Part shown: positions 1 through 5,359 of the stretch, one piece after another
Position numbering within the stretch: position 1 is the first letter of the stretch
Layout: each line of letters begins with the position of its first letter
Assembly: GCA_003132765.1 (NCBI GenBank)
Contig: PKYU01000019.1
Span: forward strand, 1 to 5,631
DNA length: 5,631 nucleotides
Origin: Chitinophagaceae bacterium
GTDB taxonomy: Bacteria > Bacteroidota > Bacteroidia > Chitinophagales > Chitinophagaceae
Direction: 5' to 3'
Notes under the pieces: model-generated
The model's input: only the letters and a program-made list of their open reading frames with translations
Databases searched by the model: none
Told to the model about the DNA's origin: nothing
Translations under genes and position numbers: made by a program

Positions 1-11
1 GATCAACCTTA

Positions 12-65
12 GCCTCTACAAGCGCAGAGGCAAGCTTCTGAATCGAGTCAGAAGTGCTCCGCTTG
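12..65. repeat. Two tandem perfect hairpins with a possible pseudoknot
   Basis: Two adjacent inverted repeats are seen directly. GCCTCT (12-17) pairs with AGAGGC (26-31) around an 8-nt loop, and CTTCTGA (35-41) pairs with TCAGAAG (48-54) around a 6-nt loop. In addition, CAAGCG inside the first loop (19-24) is complementary to CGCTTG (60-65), so a pseudoknot or an alternative long hairpin is possible. The segment lies at the window edge, so its parent element cannot be identified. It could be a structured RNA, the end of a coding region outside the window, or a degenerate recombination site. Function unknown. Confidence 0.5.
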
Positions 66-69
66 GTTA

Positions 70-249
70 ATTCGTATGCGATTTATTTTATATGGTATGC
101 CTTTAATTGCAATCCAATAAATTTTTTACATAAGAATATTTCATTCGAATCAAGAGCCTTAAATCAAATCGCTTAAATTATATCTTATCAATTCAATAGC
201 ACTAAGTATTTGAATTAGCGGGCTTAAATTTAACGAGAGTAACTTCGTA
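70..249. other. AT-rich non-coding stretch
   Basis: About 180 bp of AT-rich sequence lies between the left-edge hairpins and the end of the truncated AbiEii-type gene. I see no open frame with family resemblance, no GC-rich terminator hairpin and no RNA gene here. Confidence 0.5.
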
Positions 250-702
250 TCATTTGCCTAATTTCTTTTTAAGTATTTCATATTGTTCTCTATGTTTGTC
301 TGGATTGTTGTCTTTGAGCTTATTAAGATTTTGCAATTTCCAGTTAATTGATGGGAAACGCTCAAAATCATAGATACTCCAATCTGGCGTTGCATTTTTG
401 ATGCTTAACAGAAATTCTTTATCCCTATCAGTCAAATTCTCATGAACCGTTTCGACGAGTTTTTCTCTGGTTTGTTCGTATTCTTCATAGCTGAATACTT
501 CATCAATCATTCCTGAAAATTGATTTTCAAGCGCCGAATGTTGATCTTGAAAATTTGGAGTAATGACTTCATTGATTGGTCTGTCACTACAAAGCAGACA
601 TAATAAAAAGCCCTCTTTTATTTCTTCGGTAAATCCCTCCGTTTCTAATAGGTATTTAAAAATTAATAAGTAGCAAAAAGGTTGTGTCGTGTAATTAAGT
701 AA
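250..702 (-). pseudogene. 5'-truncated AbiEii/AbiGii-type nucleotidyltransferase toxin (C-terminal half)
   Basis: Reading the minus strand, the frame is open from 702 to a TGA at 250, about 150 codons, with an in-frame TAA at 703-705. The translation fits the C-terminal part of the AbiEii/AbiGii toxin family (DUF1814-type nucleotidyltransferases). Landmarks are a CSDRPINEVITPNF stretch, then LTDRDKEFLLSIKNATPDW and SINWKLQNLNKLK near the end. These resemble the family pattern of an 'NRPINE' motif, an 'LLSFKxGEPDW' motif and a final 'xRWKLxNLxKL' helix. Family members are usually around 250 residues and begin with a nucleotidyltransferase GG...D-x-D core, which is absent here. The partner AbiEi antitoxin gene expected upstream is also absent. 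The first in-frame ATG (510) would give only an 86-residue C-terminal piece. I therefore call it a remnant, probably inactive. The family identification is from memory of the motifs, and the truncation is seen directly. Confidence 0.7.
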
Positions 703-719
703 TTACGTAATTACTTAAT
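694..719. promoter_or_regulatory. Perfect 26-bp palindrome, candidate operator
   Basis: Positions 694-719 form an uninterrupted perfect palindrome centred between C706 and G707. The inner core is TAATTACGTAATTA, flanked by AAG...CTT and ATT...AAT arms. It lies 67 bp upstream of the PIN toxin start and on the breakpoint of the AbiEii remnant, whose stop codon is inside it. It has no spacer loop, is AT-rich and has no T-tract, so it looks more like a binding site for a dimeric DNA-binding protein than a terminator. No regulator gene is adjacent. Operator function is inference. Confidence 0.45.
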
Positions 720-786
720 GTAAAGTGCAAGCTAACTCCAATTCGATGGCAACGTCTACTTCATTATAAAATGTTATTATTGACAA

Positions 787-1257
787 ATGTCTTCACGCTT
801 TTATTTTGACACTTCCGTTTTCGGAGGAGTTTTCGATTCGGAATTTGAAGAGGAAACTCTTTTGCTTTTTGAAAAAGTTAAAGTTGGGAATATAATATGT
901 GTTTTTTCAGACTTGACTGAGAAAGAATTGGAGAATGCACCTATAAATGTTCGTAATTTCTTTCAACAGTTGGACATCAATTACCTTGAGCGGATTGAGG
1001 TAACTCCTGAAGCTTTCAAACTCGGACAGGCTTATATTGATGCGAATGTGGTTGGACAGACAAGCCTTGTTGACGATTGCATTCACATTGCAACAGCAAC
1101 TCTTAACAAGGTTGATATTTTAATCAGTTGGAACTTTAAGCATATTGTAAATATCTTTAGAATTCGAGGCTATAATTCTGTAAATTTACGATTGGGACAA
1201 GGAACACTTGAAATACGTTCACCAAAAGATATAGTTGGTTATGAAAACGAAGGATAA
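787..1257 (+). CDS. PIN-domain toxin, VapC-like (type II toxin-antitoxin)
   Basis: The 156-residue protein has the layout of a PIN-domain ribonuclease, the VapC-type toxin family that cleaves RNA using acidic residues and a divalent metal. It begins with a beta strand and YFDTSVFGG, placing the first metal-binding Asp at residue 8. A second acidic cluster follows at TEKELENAP (Glu45/47/49), then LVDDCIHIATA with Asp96/Asp97, then DILISWNFKHIVN. In that last motif an Asn (116) stands where many PIN proteins have the fourth Asp; I recall the same SWNFKH pattern from this subfamily, so it need not mean loss of activity. The full-length domain and the position of YFDTS right after the ATG support this start. 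No clear Shine-Dalgarno sequence is present, as is common in Bacteroidota. The downstream small ORF overlaps the last 17 bp, suggesting translational coupling with an antitoxin. The exact RNA target cannot be deduced. Confidence 0.85.
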   Translation: MSSRFYFDTSVFGGVFDSEFEEETLLLFEKVKVGNIICVFSDLTEKELENAPINVRNFFQQLDINYLERIEVTPEAFKLGQAYIDANVVGQTSLVDDCIHIATATLNKVDILISWNFKHIVNIFRIRGYNSVNLRLGQGTLEIRSPKDIVGYENEG

Positions 1258-1387
1258 AAAAATTAAAGAATTTGATACGGTTAAAACTTTTCGCGAAATC
1301 AAGGAAAAGATATCAAAAAAAATTCATGGAATGACCTTTGAGCAATTCAAAGCTTATTTAGCAAAAGATACTCCAAAATCTTCCTGA
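1241..1387 (+). CDS. Small 48-residue protein, probable antitoxin partner of the PIN toxin
   Basis: An ATG at 1241 opens a 48-codon frame ending with TGA at 1385-1387. It overlaps the end of the PIN gene by 17 bp in the +1 frame. The product starts MKTKDKKIKEFDTVKTFR, is very basic (many Lys), and continues through a predicted amphipathic helix (EIKEKISKKIHGMTFEQFKAY). This resembles short Bacteroidota ORFs of the type 'KxFDTVKxxREIKEK...xMTxEQ' that I recall beside PIN genes of this subfamily. It lacks an obvious ribbon-helix-helix or AbrB DNA-binding motif, so it may neutralise the toxin by direct contact. The overlap implies coupled translation. The toxin-first order is the reverse of classic vapBC. 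The antitoxin role is inference from position, size and pattern. Confidence 0.65.
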   Translation: MKTKDKKIKEFDTVKTFREIKEKISKKIHGMTFEQFKAYLAKDTPKSS

Positions 1388-1404
1388 CAAACCGCCTGCG
1401 ACTT

Positions 1405-1444
1405 GTCGAGTAAGCAAGGGGAATTTCACCCCCTGCTCCTCACA
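1405..1444 (-). ncRNA. Group II intron domain VI with branch-point A
   Basis: Directly after domain V, AGCA...GGGG pairs with CCCC...TGCT around a short TGAAATT loop, forming the domain VI hairpin. Its 3' strand ends TACTCGAC, leaving a candidate bulged adenosine at 1411, seven nucleotides from the 3' splice site. This is the usual place for the lariat branch point. The following 3' exon starts AAGTCGCAGG on the minus strand. Confidence 0.75.
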
Positions 1445-1478
1445 GAACCATACGTGAACCTCTCGATTCATACGGCTC
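1445..1478 (-). ncRNA. Group II intron domain V (catalytic hairpin)
   Basis: The 34-nt hairpin has arms GAGCCGTATGAATC and GGTTCACGTATGGTTC closed by a GAGA tetraloop. Its length, the GAGCCGT...ACGTATGGTTC pattern and the two-base bulge match group II domain V closely. The catalytic triad is AGC at 1477-1475. It sits 18 nt after the stop codon of the maturase gene, the expected order. Confidence 0.9.
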
Positions 1479-1496
1479 TTCAAGATGTGTTGGCAA

Positions 1497-2822
1497 TTAG
1501 TAAGCCGGGCATACACTCCAATGGGCAAACAGACCCGGTTGCATCTTATACAATGTATTGAGCCATCTTCGGCTCTTGTACAAGTTCATCCGTTTATTCC
1601 ATTTGCACCATTTCTCAAGCCTTCTGTTTACAAAGCGCCACAGGTCGTTCAGGTCTCTTTTGATAAAGTGACAGTAGTAGTTTTGCCAACCCCGTACTAA
1701 TGGATTCAACAGATTCGCAACCACATATATACTACCCGTCCGGGTATGTATTTTCAGGCTGCGTATCTTATCCATTATAGCTTTCTTCGATGCCATTGAT
1801 GGCGAGGGAAGTATCCTCAATTTCCATTCACCTTCCGCTTTTACCCATTGTGGTTTAAACTCATAGCCCCCCATTTCAAAGGTGTGTACTTTACGTTCAC
1901 TTCCTCTTGCAGGACTGCGATCTAAACAAATGATCCGGGTTTTGGTGGGGTGGATAGTTAGTCCGCATTCTGTAAAACGCGTCTGCAGTTTGTTCAAAAT
2001 GCTTTGTGCTATCTGCTCCCGCCTGCAATGAATGATGATGTCGTCCGAATAACGTTCAAACCGGATGCCCGGATAGTTTTGTTTCATCCATCCATCAAAC
2101 ACTACATGCAGATACAGGTTGGCTAACAAAGGACTGGCGACTCCTCCCTGCGGTGTACCGCTTTGCGGTTGTGACTGGCTTCCATCTTCATGCATTACAC
2201 TGGCCTTTAACCAACGGCTAACGTAGAGGCTTACCCATTTTGCTTTACAGTAAAATTGTAGTGCCTTCAGCAATTTGTCGTGGGGTATGGTCTCAAAATA
2301 ACTTTTGATGTCCAGCGTAATCACATAAGGGTATTGAGAGCAGTTGAACTTGGCCCGGTGCAGCGCATCGTGCATGCTTTTCCCCACTCTGTACCCATAC
2401 GAGTTTTGATGAAAATGCGGTTCTAAAATCTTTTCTAATTGAACCCTTACTACTTGTTGTGCTATCCTGTCCAATAAAGTGGGCAGGCCTAACACTCTTT
2501 TGCTTCCATCCTTTTTGGGGATGCTGACAGCCCTGATGGCTTTTGGAAAATAACTGCCTGAGGCAAGCCGTACCCACAACTGGTATAGTAACCGGCTACG
2601 GTGGGTGTGTAAATACTCCCACGTCATGCCATCTATACCAGCAGCTTCACCGCCTTGCTTTACATGTTGATACGCCTCCATTACCATCATGGTGGTAACG
2701 GGTACGCTTACTCCTTGTTTGGAAAACATTTCCATCATTCCTTTCGGTTGTTTTGTGTTTCTCCAATTTTTTACATCCTGTGTACCCCTTTGCTCCTGCT
2801 TACTTTCATAAGCTATCATCAC
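1497..2822 (-). CDS. ltrA: Group II intron reverse transcriptase/maturase
   Basis: This 441-residue protein is the intron-encoded enzyme that helps splicing and copies the intron into DNA during retrohoming. The RT fingers and palm contain AGIDGMT near residue 61, a first catalytic Asp in TLDIKSYF (Asp171), SGTPQGGVASPLLANL (221-236) and the catalytic YSDD (258-261). The motif is YSDD rather than the commoner YADD. The maturase X domain follows, with LNPLVRGWQNYYCHF near 372-386 and the terminal LFAHW near 431-435. No C-terminal HNH endonuclease with CxxC pairs is present, so target priming probably depends on replication-fork or nicked DNA. The start is either GTG (2822) or the adjacent ATG (2819). 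The family symbol is used generically. Confidence 0.92.
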   Translation of the reverse strand: MMIAYESKQEQRGTQDVKNWRNTKQPKGMMEMFSKQGVSVPVTTMMVMEAYQHVKQGGEAAGIDGMTWEYLHTHRSRLLYQLWVRLASGSYFPKAIRAVSIPKKDGSKRVLGLPTLLDRIAQQVVRVQLEKILEPHFHQNSYGYRVGKSMHDALHRAKFNCSQYPYVITLDIKSYFETIPHDKLLKALQFYCKAKWVSLYVSRWLKASVMHEDGSQSQPQSGTPQGGVASPLLANLYLHVVFDGWMKQNYPGIRFERYSDDIIIHCRREQIAQSILNKLQTRFTECGLTIHPTKTRIICLDRSPARGSERKVHTFEMGGYEFKPQWVKAEGEWKLRILPSPSMASKKAIMDKIRSLKIHTRTGSIYVVANLLNPLVRGWQNYYCHFIKRDLNDLWRFVNRRLEKWCKWNKRMNLYKSRRWLNTLYKMQPGLFAHWSVCPAY

Positions 2823-3296
2823 TAATACGGGTACATCCGTCCCTGTGGCCGGTTTCTCTAAAAGGCTTATTACATCTTACGGGTGCTCCGCTTGATGATT
2901 CTGCCTCTGTGCCTTTCGTACGTCCTGGCTTAACCGCAGACGATTTTACCTAAAGGGCACATTCAACCAGTACAGGTTCTCCAGTTCCGCCCTTGCGCCT
3001 GTCTGTAAGTCCCGGCGGCTATATCCCGGATGCAGCTAACATTTCTGGCAACCTCTAACGAATGTTAACTCTCTCGAAACAATCATGTGCATCGTTTCTT
3101 TTTACATCGGTAACAATTATCGAGACCTCACAGCCGCTTCACTATACGTTCGGCTCTTACAGACCCACCTGTCGCATCGTTCACCACCCTGCTCCTTAGA
3201 GCAACGCAGCATGCAACCGGTTTGATGGTGAAGGTTGCTCCTCTTCTCCCACCGAGAGACCTGCTCTCATCGCAAAGGCAGCTTCGCTGGACACAC
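2823..3296 (-). ncRNA. Group II intron 5' structured region (domains I-III)
   Basis: This 474-nt non-coding part precedes the maturase gene. It starts with the GTGTG 5' splice-site consensus and is clearly more GC-rich than the flanking genes, with several short inverted repeats, as expected for the ribozyme scaffold. Short open frames on either strand here show no family resemblance and are ignored. EBS1 could not be assigned with confidence. Confidence 0.7.
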
Positions 3297-3303
3297 ACAG
3301 TGA

Positions 3304-3346
3304 GGTTTTGCGTCAGCGGGGGCGACAAATAAATCCTCATCTTTTG
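3304..3346 (+). other. attC-like site remnant to the right of the intron
   Basis: This stretch aligns with the intact attC at 4249-4305. Both have a GGTTT arm, a GC-rich middle (GCGTCAGCGGGGGCGAC here), then the identical 16-mer AAATCCTCATCTTTTG (3331-3346 and 4290-4305). GGTTT pairs with AAATCC leaving one unpaired T, the same L''/L' geometry as in the intact site. It differs in that the G at 3346 is followed by AAA instead of TT, so the R' core is not intact, and the R'' side is replaced or interrupted by the intron. I read it as a decayed or disrupted cassette end belonging to the toxin-antitoxin pair. Confidence 0.5.
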
Positions 3347-3399
3347 AAACATGGTCCAGAAGAGTTATATCCACAAGCTTACCTGCTTCCTTTATTTTA

Positions 3400-3600
3400 T
3401 TGGTTAGTATTTCAGCATTTCAGATGAAGGTTGATTTAATCAATTCAGAAACGAAATGGAGCCTTGCAGGGTTATTATTAACCTTCCGTTTATCTGGTGA
3501 AGCAAAGGGAATTTTGACTGATAAAATGGAAAATGGTAACTGTAACCCGAAATTTAATTATTTTATTGGCGCAACAACAATGGACGGTATCGAAGGTTAA
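3400..3600 (+). CDS. Unrecognised small ORF (possible)
   Basis: A frame open since 3304 ends at TAA 3598-3600. Possible starts are TTG at 3400 and ATG at 3424, the latter giving a 58-residue product beginning MKVDLINSETKWSL and ending with NYFIGATTMDGIEG. I do not recognise a family. A different frame across 3326-3420 also reads like protein (HGPEELYPQAYLLPLFYWLVF) before stopping at 3422-3424, so this may be a decayed gene with a frameshift rather than a real small one. It fills the space between the attC remnant and the next cassette boundary. Confidence 0.25.
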   Translation: MVSISAFQMKVDLINSETKWSLAGLLLTFRLSGEAKGILTDKMENGNCNPKFNYFIGATTMDGIEG

Positions 3601-3651
3601 AATATTGAGAGTCATTTTGCGGATTTGGAGTGAGTGCTATATATTTATGTG
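3601..3651 (+). other. Segment before the cassette boundary
   Basis: This non-coding stretch should contain the attC of the preceding cassette if the array is intact, since a cassette starts at 3652. I find only a weak AT inverted pair (AATAT...ATATTT) and no clear L''/L' arms, so the preceding attC is either very divergent or the cassette was inserted at a secondary site. Confidence 0.3.
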
Positions 3652-4305
3652 TTACCTGCCACTATATGGAAACATTCCCAAAATGCATCTTACCCAAAAA
3701 AATTGTTGAAAATAATAATATCAATATTCCTTACTTATTTCATTTCTTGCTCAGACCAGACAAAGAATATTAATGAAACTTTCATTGTTCCTAACTTAAA
3801 GACGAAACCATTTTTACCAGTAAATATTTACTTGCCGTTTAATTTGATTGTTGATAGTTCCGGTCGAATATTTTATTACCAAGAACAGATTTTATTTGGC
3901 TCAGACGATGTTGTTGAAGAACAACCTACCTATATTAATTTAAGACCCAAAGACATTATCCAAATTCCTAGCAACAATGTTGAAGAATTTATTAAGCTAA
4001 ATATTTTATCCAATGATAATTCTGAAAAGGTTGTTGCAATTGCATTATCGCTTGACACAATAAAATCTGAACCTCTTTCAAAAATTAGGATGATGTTTCA
4101 AGACACATCGAACCATGTTAAATGGCTTATCAGAAAAGTAACACAGGAAGAGAAAATTGTTTTACTGTATAAACAAAAAAACGAAAATTATTATCCAAGC
4201 GATATTAGGTGGGACTCAACAAAAATAAGATTTCCTACGACGACAAGCGGCAGGTAACACATGGTTTGCTACTACGCTGGCTGAACTGCAAATCCTCATC
4301 TTTTG
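3652..4305 (+). mobile_element. Integron gene cassette (654 bp)
   Basis: The left boundary reads G3651^TTACCTGCC and the right boundary reads CTTTTG4305^TTATGC, both with the GTT core of integron recombination sites. GTTACCTGCC (3651-3660) is the exact reverse complement of GGCAGGTAAC (4249-4258), the R'' arm of the attC at the right end. This is the hallmark of a cassette, because R'' and the first bases of the cassette form one attC in the excised circle. One ORF on the plus strand fills the cassette and ends inside the attC. The match continues by chance or design to 14 bp (3647-3660 against 4249-4262). No integrase gene is in the window. Confidence 0.75.
3703..4257 (+). CDS. Cassette-encoded putative lipoprotein, function unknown
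   Basis: The reading frame encodes a short hydrophobic leader, KIIISIFLTYFIS, followed by Cys, then SDQTKNIN. This looks like a type II signal peptide with a loose Bacteroidota lipobox (FISC). The mature part, about 170 residues, is hydrophilic and mixed alpha/beta, with no motif I recognise. It is presumably a membrane-anchored periplasmic protein. The start is uncertain. There is no in-frame ATG. TTG 3703 starts just before the leader and lies inside the cassette, while GTG 3634 would start outside the cassette and add 23 residues unlike a leader. An ATG at 3683 would give a better leader (MHLTQKKLLKIII...) if the A7 run at 3696-3702 had one more A. The TAA stop (4255-4257) lies inside the R'' arm of the attC, as is frequent in cassettes. 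Confidence 0.6.
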   Translation: MLKIIISIFLTYFISCSDQTKNINETFIVPNLKTKPFLPVNIYLPFNLIVDSSGRIFYYQEQILFGSDDVVEEQPTYINLRPKDIIQIPSNNVEEFIKLNILSNDNSEKVVAIALSLDTIKSEPLSKIRMMFQDTSNHVKWLIRKVTQEEKIVLLYKQKNENYYPSDIRWDSTKIRFPTTTSGR

Positions 4306-4311
4306 TTATGC
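4249..4311 (+). other. attC recombination site of the cassette
   Basis: The order of elements fits attC. R'' is GGCAGGTAAC (4249-4258), L'' is GGTTTGC (4263-4269), a central variable part runs 4270-4287, L' is GCAAATCC (4288-4295) and the R' core is G^TTATGC (4305-4311). L'' and L' are complementary except for one extra T (4293), the extrahelical base expected of attC. R'' pairs perfectly with the cassette's own first bases at 3651-3660. The site is short (about 60 nt), at the small end of the known range. Confidence 0.75.
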
Positions 4312-4349
4312 TATCAGCAGCAGATTTCTATGACAAAAACAAAACTATT

Positions 4350-5342
4350 TTAAGCCGATTTTTTCACATACTCCTGTTGCTTATTCACAACTGCAACAAC
4401 TCTTGCTAACAATTTATTTTTGACTGCATTCAATACACTCATTTTATTTTTTCCTTCGGCAACTTTTCGTTCGTAGTAAGCTTTTAAATCTGCATCCAAT
4501 TTTACGGCTACCAGTGATGCCATATGCAGATTACATTTAAGTTTTTTATTTGCCATATAGTGCACTTTCGTTTTTCCTCTTACACTGCTTCCTGAAGAAT
4601 ATTCAAATGGAGCAACGCCACAATAGCAGGCTAATTTTCTTGCATCTTTCATCATGGTAAATCCATTAGTATGTATAAGCAAATTGATGGCTGTTACAAA
4701 TCCAATTCCTACAACTGATGTTATTAATTTATATAAGAGTTTAAGATTTTCATCTTCGTTTACAATATCAATGATTTTCGACTCGATATTTTTTAAATCT
4801 TTATCAATTGCAGTTAAAGAACTTTTGATTGTCTTTGTTAAAAGTTTAGCCATTGAATGATTACCTATGTCTTCAAATTCCTGGATTGGAGTTAATAATT
4901 TTTTTTTTGTTTCTACTAATCGATCTCTTAAACTTGCCATGTGCCTGATCTTCTCTAATGTAGTATTCATAGGCTTCCACAGCCGCAACCTGTCAAGATT
5001 TTTTGTAGCATACACAGCAATACGCAGTGAGTCTACTTTATCATTTTTGCCCCTTGTTAATGCAGTTGCTTTCTTAATTTGTACCGCATGTTCAATCCAT
5101 ATATCAATTGAATGAGCAGCAAGAAAACGAGTTAATGGAAAGCAATACAATCCGGTGGCTTCCATACAAAATAAAGTTGTATCAAAATCAAGCTTAAGCT
5201 CTTTGAGCCAGTCCATTAGTTGTTCCATTCCGGCCTCATCATTTGAAAATTGCCGGTGAGTAAATTCCTGATTAATTACATGAGTGATGTCAACAGTTTT
5301 TTTAGAGACATCTACTCCGAAAACATGGTCATACTGTTTCAT
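4350..5342 (-). CDS. IS110-family bridge-RNA-guided recombinase
   Basis: This 330-residue protein has the two IS110 domains. The N-terminal RuvC-like DEDD domain shows GVDVSKKTVD (Asp11), FCMEATGLY (Glu61) and GKNDKVDSLRIA (Asp101 and Asp104), so all four acidic residues are present. A long helical, coiled-coil-like middle (about 130-200) is followed by the C-terminal Tnp_20 domain with SVVGIGFVTAI, then CYCGVAPFEYSSGSSVRGK (about 239-257). That cluster contains the likely catalytic Ser, probably Ser250 just before Gly251. The length is typical and no frameshift is seen, so the enzyme looks intact. The ATG at 5342 gives the usual short lead-in to the GVDVSK strand. The bridge RNA is encoded just upstream on the same strand. 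Confidence 0.93.
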   Translation of the reverse strand: MKQYDHVFGVDVSKKTVDITHVINQEFTHRQFSNDEAGMEQLMDWLKELKLDFDTTLFCMEATGLYCFPLTRFLAAHSIDIWIEHAVQIKKATALTRGKNDKVDSLRIAVYATKNLDRLRLWKPMNTTLEKIRHMASLRDRLVETKKKLLTPIQEFEDIGNHSMAKLLTKTIKSSLTAIDKDLKNIESKIIDIVNEDENLKLLYKLITSVVGIGFVTAINLLIHTNGFTMMKDARKLACYCGVAPFEYSSGSSVRGKTKVHYMANKKLKCNLHMASLVAVKLDADLKAYYERKVAEGKNKMSVLNAVKNKLLARVVAVVNKQQEYVKKSA

Positions 5343-5359
5343 GATTTTAAATTTTAAAC

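Larger units (their letters stand above)
1405..3296 (-). mobile_element. Group II intron, full length (about 1.9 kb)
   Basis: On the minus strand the element runs from a GTGTGTCCAG 5' end (starting at 3296, possibly 3298 because of the GT repeat) to a CTCGAC 3' end at 1405. Between these lie about 470 nt of structured domains I-III, a reverse transcriptase/maturase in the domain IV position, domain V and domain VI. The 5' GUGYG and the 3' end in AC match the known bacterial group II consensus. The catalytic triad in domain V reads AGC, as in IIA/IIB-like introns, not the CGC typical of class IIC. The intron is antisense to the toxin-antitoxin pair and to the lipoprotein cassette. I did not fully resolve EBS/IBS pairings, so the boundaries may be off by a couple of bases at the 5' end. 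Confidence 0.85.
1384..3316. repeat. Inverted repeat split by the group II intron
   Basis: CTGACAAACC (1384-1393) on the left of the intron is complementary to GGTTTTGCGTCAG (3304-3316) on the right, apart from a small internal bulge. With the intron removed the arms would be separated by only about 18 nt, making a compact hairpin just after the antitoxin stop codon; the left arm overlaps that stop. The original hairpin could have been a terminator, part of an attC site, or both. It is the apparent insertion site of the intron. Confidence 0.5.

Noticed and set aside
1..69. 5' end of an ERF-family recombination gene on the minus strand
   Set aside because: The residues look suggestive, but the frame has no ATG, GTG or TTG before an in-frame stop and only about 23 codons are visible.
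731..780. Possible attC (GCTAAC...GTTATT) just before the PIN toxin
   Set aside because: Only the short core-like ends are present. No complementary L''/L' arms are found, and the end of the antitoxin region does not complement the putative cassette start.
1485..1700. Plus-strand open frame over the end of the maturase gene
   Set aside because: It is antisense to the maturase 3' end and domain V region, and its product has no family resemblance.
1405..3296. Assignment to class IIC-attC introns
   Set aside because: Orientation and location fit, but the domain V triad is AGC and the exon junction does not show the TTGT-like target, so the class was left open.
3128..3352. Minus-strand open frame across the intron 5' end
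   Set aside because: It lies in the structured ribozyme region and crosses the intron/exon junction, and the translation is low-complexity with no motif.
3647..4262. A 616-bp transposon or MITE with 14-bp terminal inverted repeats (ATGTGTTACCTGCC/GGCAGGTAACACAT)
   Set aside because: The right repeat is embedded in a complete attC architecture with L''/L' arms and a GTT core, and no target duplication is visible. A cassette explains the inverted ends better.
4654..5115. Two plus-strand open frames within the IS110 recombinase gene
   Set aside because: They are antisense shadows of a well-conserved recombinase with all catalytic residues.
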